34,081 nucleotides of DNA from an uncultured Bacteroidales bacterium (GTDB lineage: Bacteria > Bacteroidota > Bacteroidia > Bacteroidales > UBA932), in assembly GCA_934678915.1 (NCBI GenBank), contig CAKUSF010000009.1, positions 1-34,081 on the forward strand. Direction: 5' to 3'. Positions 32,711 to 34,081 of this stretch are shown one piece after another. Both the position numbers and the translations under genes were made by a program. Position 1 is the first letter of the stretch; every line of letters starts with the position of its first letter. Under the pieces are notes generated by a model. It ran no database searches. It was not told the origin of the DNA and saw nothing but the letters and a program-made list of their open reading frames with translations.

Positions 32711-32812
32711 GATTTCATTGTAGTTGTCTATTCTTTGTAGGCGTCATAGACATTGGCTCGTCAGTAGTCGATGTTTGGAAATTCATACATCAATTCTCAT
32801 AAGTGCCGGTTT

Positions 32813-34081
32813 TTAACGGTTTATTGTAAAGAACCGTCTAGCCTCTTTCATGACCTTCGGGGAGAGGGCGAAGACAGCGATCATGTTCGGAAATGCCATA
32901 AGGGCAAAGGCGAGGTCCATTATGCTGACAGCGACATCCAGAGTGATGACACTTGCGAGGACGATTGTCACGACATAGAAGTAGCGGTATTTCTGGGCAT
33001 GCCTCGTTCCCCAAAGGTAAGAAGTGCACATGGTTCCGTAGTAGGAATATGAGAACATCGTCGAGAAAGCGAAGATGATTACCACGAATTCTAGAAGATA
33101 GCGTCCTGCAAACGGAATCAAGGTGTCATACGTGTTCAGCGCGATGGTAAGTCCTTTAATGCTGTCAGTGCTGTAGAGGCCGGCCATGATCATCGGAATG
33201 GCGGACAGGGTGCAGACCAAGCCGGAGTCAATAGCCGGCCCAAGCATGGCCACGAGACCCTCCCTTACAGGTTCAGCGTTCATCGAGGCTCCGTGCATCA
33301 TACCAGCGGTACCGACACCGGCCTCGTTGACGTACATCGCTCTTCTCGCTCCAGTCAGGGCAACGGCAGCGAAGGCTCCGAAACCTGCTTTCCAGCAGAA
33401 GGCTCCTTTGATGATGGATTCGAACACAGCGGGCAGACGGTCATGATAGACTATCATGATGCCCAGTACCATCAGAAAATAGAATCCAACCATAATAGGC
33501 ACTAACTTCGTGGAAACCTGCGAGATGCGCTTTATGCCGCCAAAAATGACGAGACTCACTATGCCACCGATCACAAGGCCAATCACCAGAAACACCCATC
33601 TTGACTCTGGTATTCCCAGCGGTTCAAGGATCACTGAATATAATGACTCGGAGAGTTGGTTGGCCTGCATCACCGGAAGTCCACCGAACAGAGCGCAGAA
33701 TGCGAACATCACGGCCAGCGGCCTCATCTTCTTGCCTAGTCCTTCGGTCAGGACGAACATCGGCCCTCCTTGGGCCACTCCCTTGTCATCTTTCCCTTTA
33801 TACATTATGGCGAGTGTGCCCTCAAAGAACTTTGTCGCCATTCCAAGCAGAGCGCTGACCCACATCCAGAAGATAGCACCTGGGCCACCGACACATAGTG
33901 CTATCGCCACACCCGCGATGTTGCCCATCCCGACAGTGCTGCTGATGGTGTTCATCAGCGCCTGAAAGGAACTGACCTGTCCCTCACCTCTCTCCTTCAT
34001 CTTTAGAGAGCTGACCGCCATTCCCAACTTCCTCAGCGGCAATGCTCTTGAATATATAAACAGGAATATTCCACCTCCTAT
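32813..34081 (-). CDS. Alanine/glycine:cation symporter (AGCS family), 5' end outside window
   Basis: At least 422 residues remain. The frame is open to the window edge and reads IGGGIFLFIYSRALPLRKLGMAV, the usual sequence after the first membrane helix, so the true start lies beyond 34081. SSFQALMNTISSTVGMGNIAGVA and GGPGAIFWMWVSALLGMATKFFE are AGCS signatures, and further helices plus NEAGVGTAGMMHG follow. It imports alanine or glycine with sodium (or protons) across the inner membrane. A housekeeping gene unrelated to the capsule locus. Confidence 0.93.
   Translation of the reverse strand: MGGGIFLFIYSRALPLRKLGMAVSSLKMKERGEGQVSSFQALMNTISSTVGMGNIAGVAIALCVGGPGAIFWMWVSALLGMATKFFEGTLAIMYKGKDDKGVAQGGPMFVLTEGLGKKMRPLAVMFAFCALFGGLPVMQANQLSESLYSVILEPLGIPESRWVFLVIGLVIGGIVSLVIFGGIKRISQVSTKLVPIMVGFYFLMVLGIMIVYHDRLPAVFESIIKGAFCWKAGFGAFAAVALTGARRAMYVNEAGVGTAGMMHGASMNAEPVREGLVAMLGPAIDSGLVCTLSAIPMIMAGLYSTDSIKGLTIALNTYDTLIPFAGRYLLEFVVIIFAFSTMFSYSYYGTMCTSYLWGTRHAQKYRYFYVVTIVLASVITLDVAVSIMDLAFALMAFPNMIAVFALSPKVMKEARRFFTINR

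Noticed and set aside
33186..33965. Plus-strand open frames opposite the symporter
   Set aside because: They mirror a well-conserved AGCS transporter and lack any family signal.

Overview
The window looks like a chromosomal piece of a Bacteroidales bacterium, probably gut-associated. The evidence is the recurrent promoter pattern TTG/TTTG-N18-21-TAnnTTTG, the lack of strong Shine-Dalgarno sequences, and gene families common in that order: AAA-ATPase/PDDEXK_9 proteins, AAA_14/DUF4143 ATPases, a PorT-like barrel and Wzx/Wzy capsule genes. Genus cannot be decided from the sequence. No rRNA, tRNA, CRISPR array or recognisable IS transposase was seen.

Layout. (1) 270-4076, plus strand: UDP-glucuronate-type epimerase, two glycosyltransferases (GTs) and a hexapeptide acyltransferase. 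They converge on a minus-strand operon (8741-4105): Wzx flippase, radical SAM protein, polysaccharide pyruvyl transferase and GT2, tightly coupled by ATGA overlaps. (2) 8742-15070, mixed genes: an AAA_14/DUF4143 ATPase behind three 23-bp tandem repeats, an outer-membrane barrel, an AlkD-like protein, a rhamnose-mutarotase-family protein, a nucleotidyltransferase-GHMP kinase fusion and a HigA-like antitoxin remnant. (3) 30434-15071, minus strand: a second surface-polysaccharide locus, read Wzx - GT2 - Wzy - GT4 - GT4 - (mosaic) - GT2 - WecA/MraY-type initiating transferase. Its upstream part (25.4-30.4 kb) is clearly AT-rich. (4) 30514-34081: a RES-domain protein, two previously unlisted small plus-strand ORFs, a hypothetical gene and an AGCS alanine/sodium symporter that runs off the window.

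The most striking feature is the mosaic at about 17.09-24.20 kb. A glycosyltransferase of the 'MPSLLQINVTANWG...' type seems once to have lain directly between the GT4 at 24220-25395 and the GT2 at 16321-17094. A decayed 5' end remains 20 bp after the upstream GT4, and a decayed 3' end still overlaps the downstream GT2 start as ATGA. Between them lie an intact GT4 of the same subfamily and four accessory cargos: an AAA-ATPase/PDDEXK_9 gene, an AAA ATPase + DUF4276 pair, a DUF4065 (Panacea) gene with a 140-aa toxin candidate, and a YafQ-type toxin-antitoxin pair. Three more partial GT4-end copies or direct repeats sit at the cargo junctions. I read this as repeated insertion or recombination at conserved GT4 ends, with toxin-antitoxin modules bracketing the surviving glycosyltransferase. 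The repeats are directly visible; the mechanism is inference.

A dispersed REP-like repeat with core TGAGCYTGYCGAAG occurs in at least three intergenic places.
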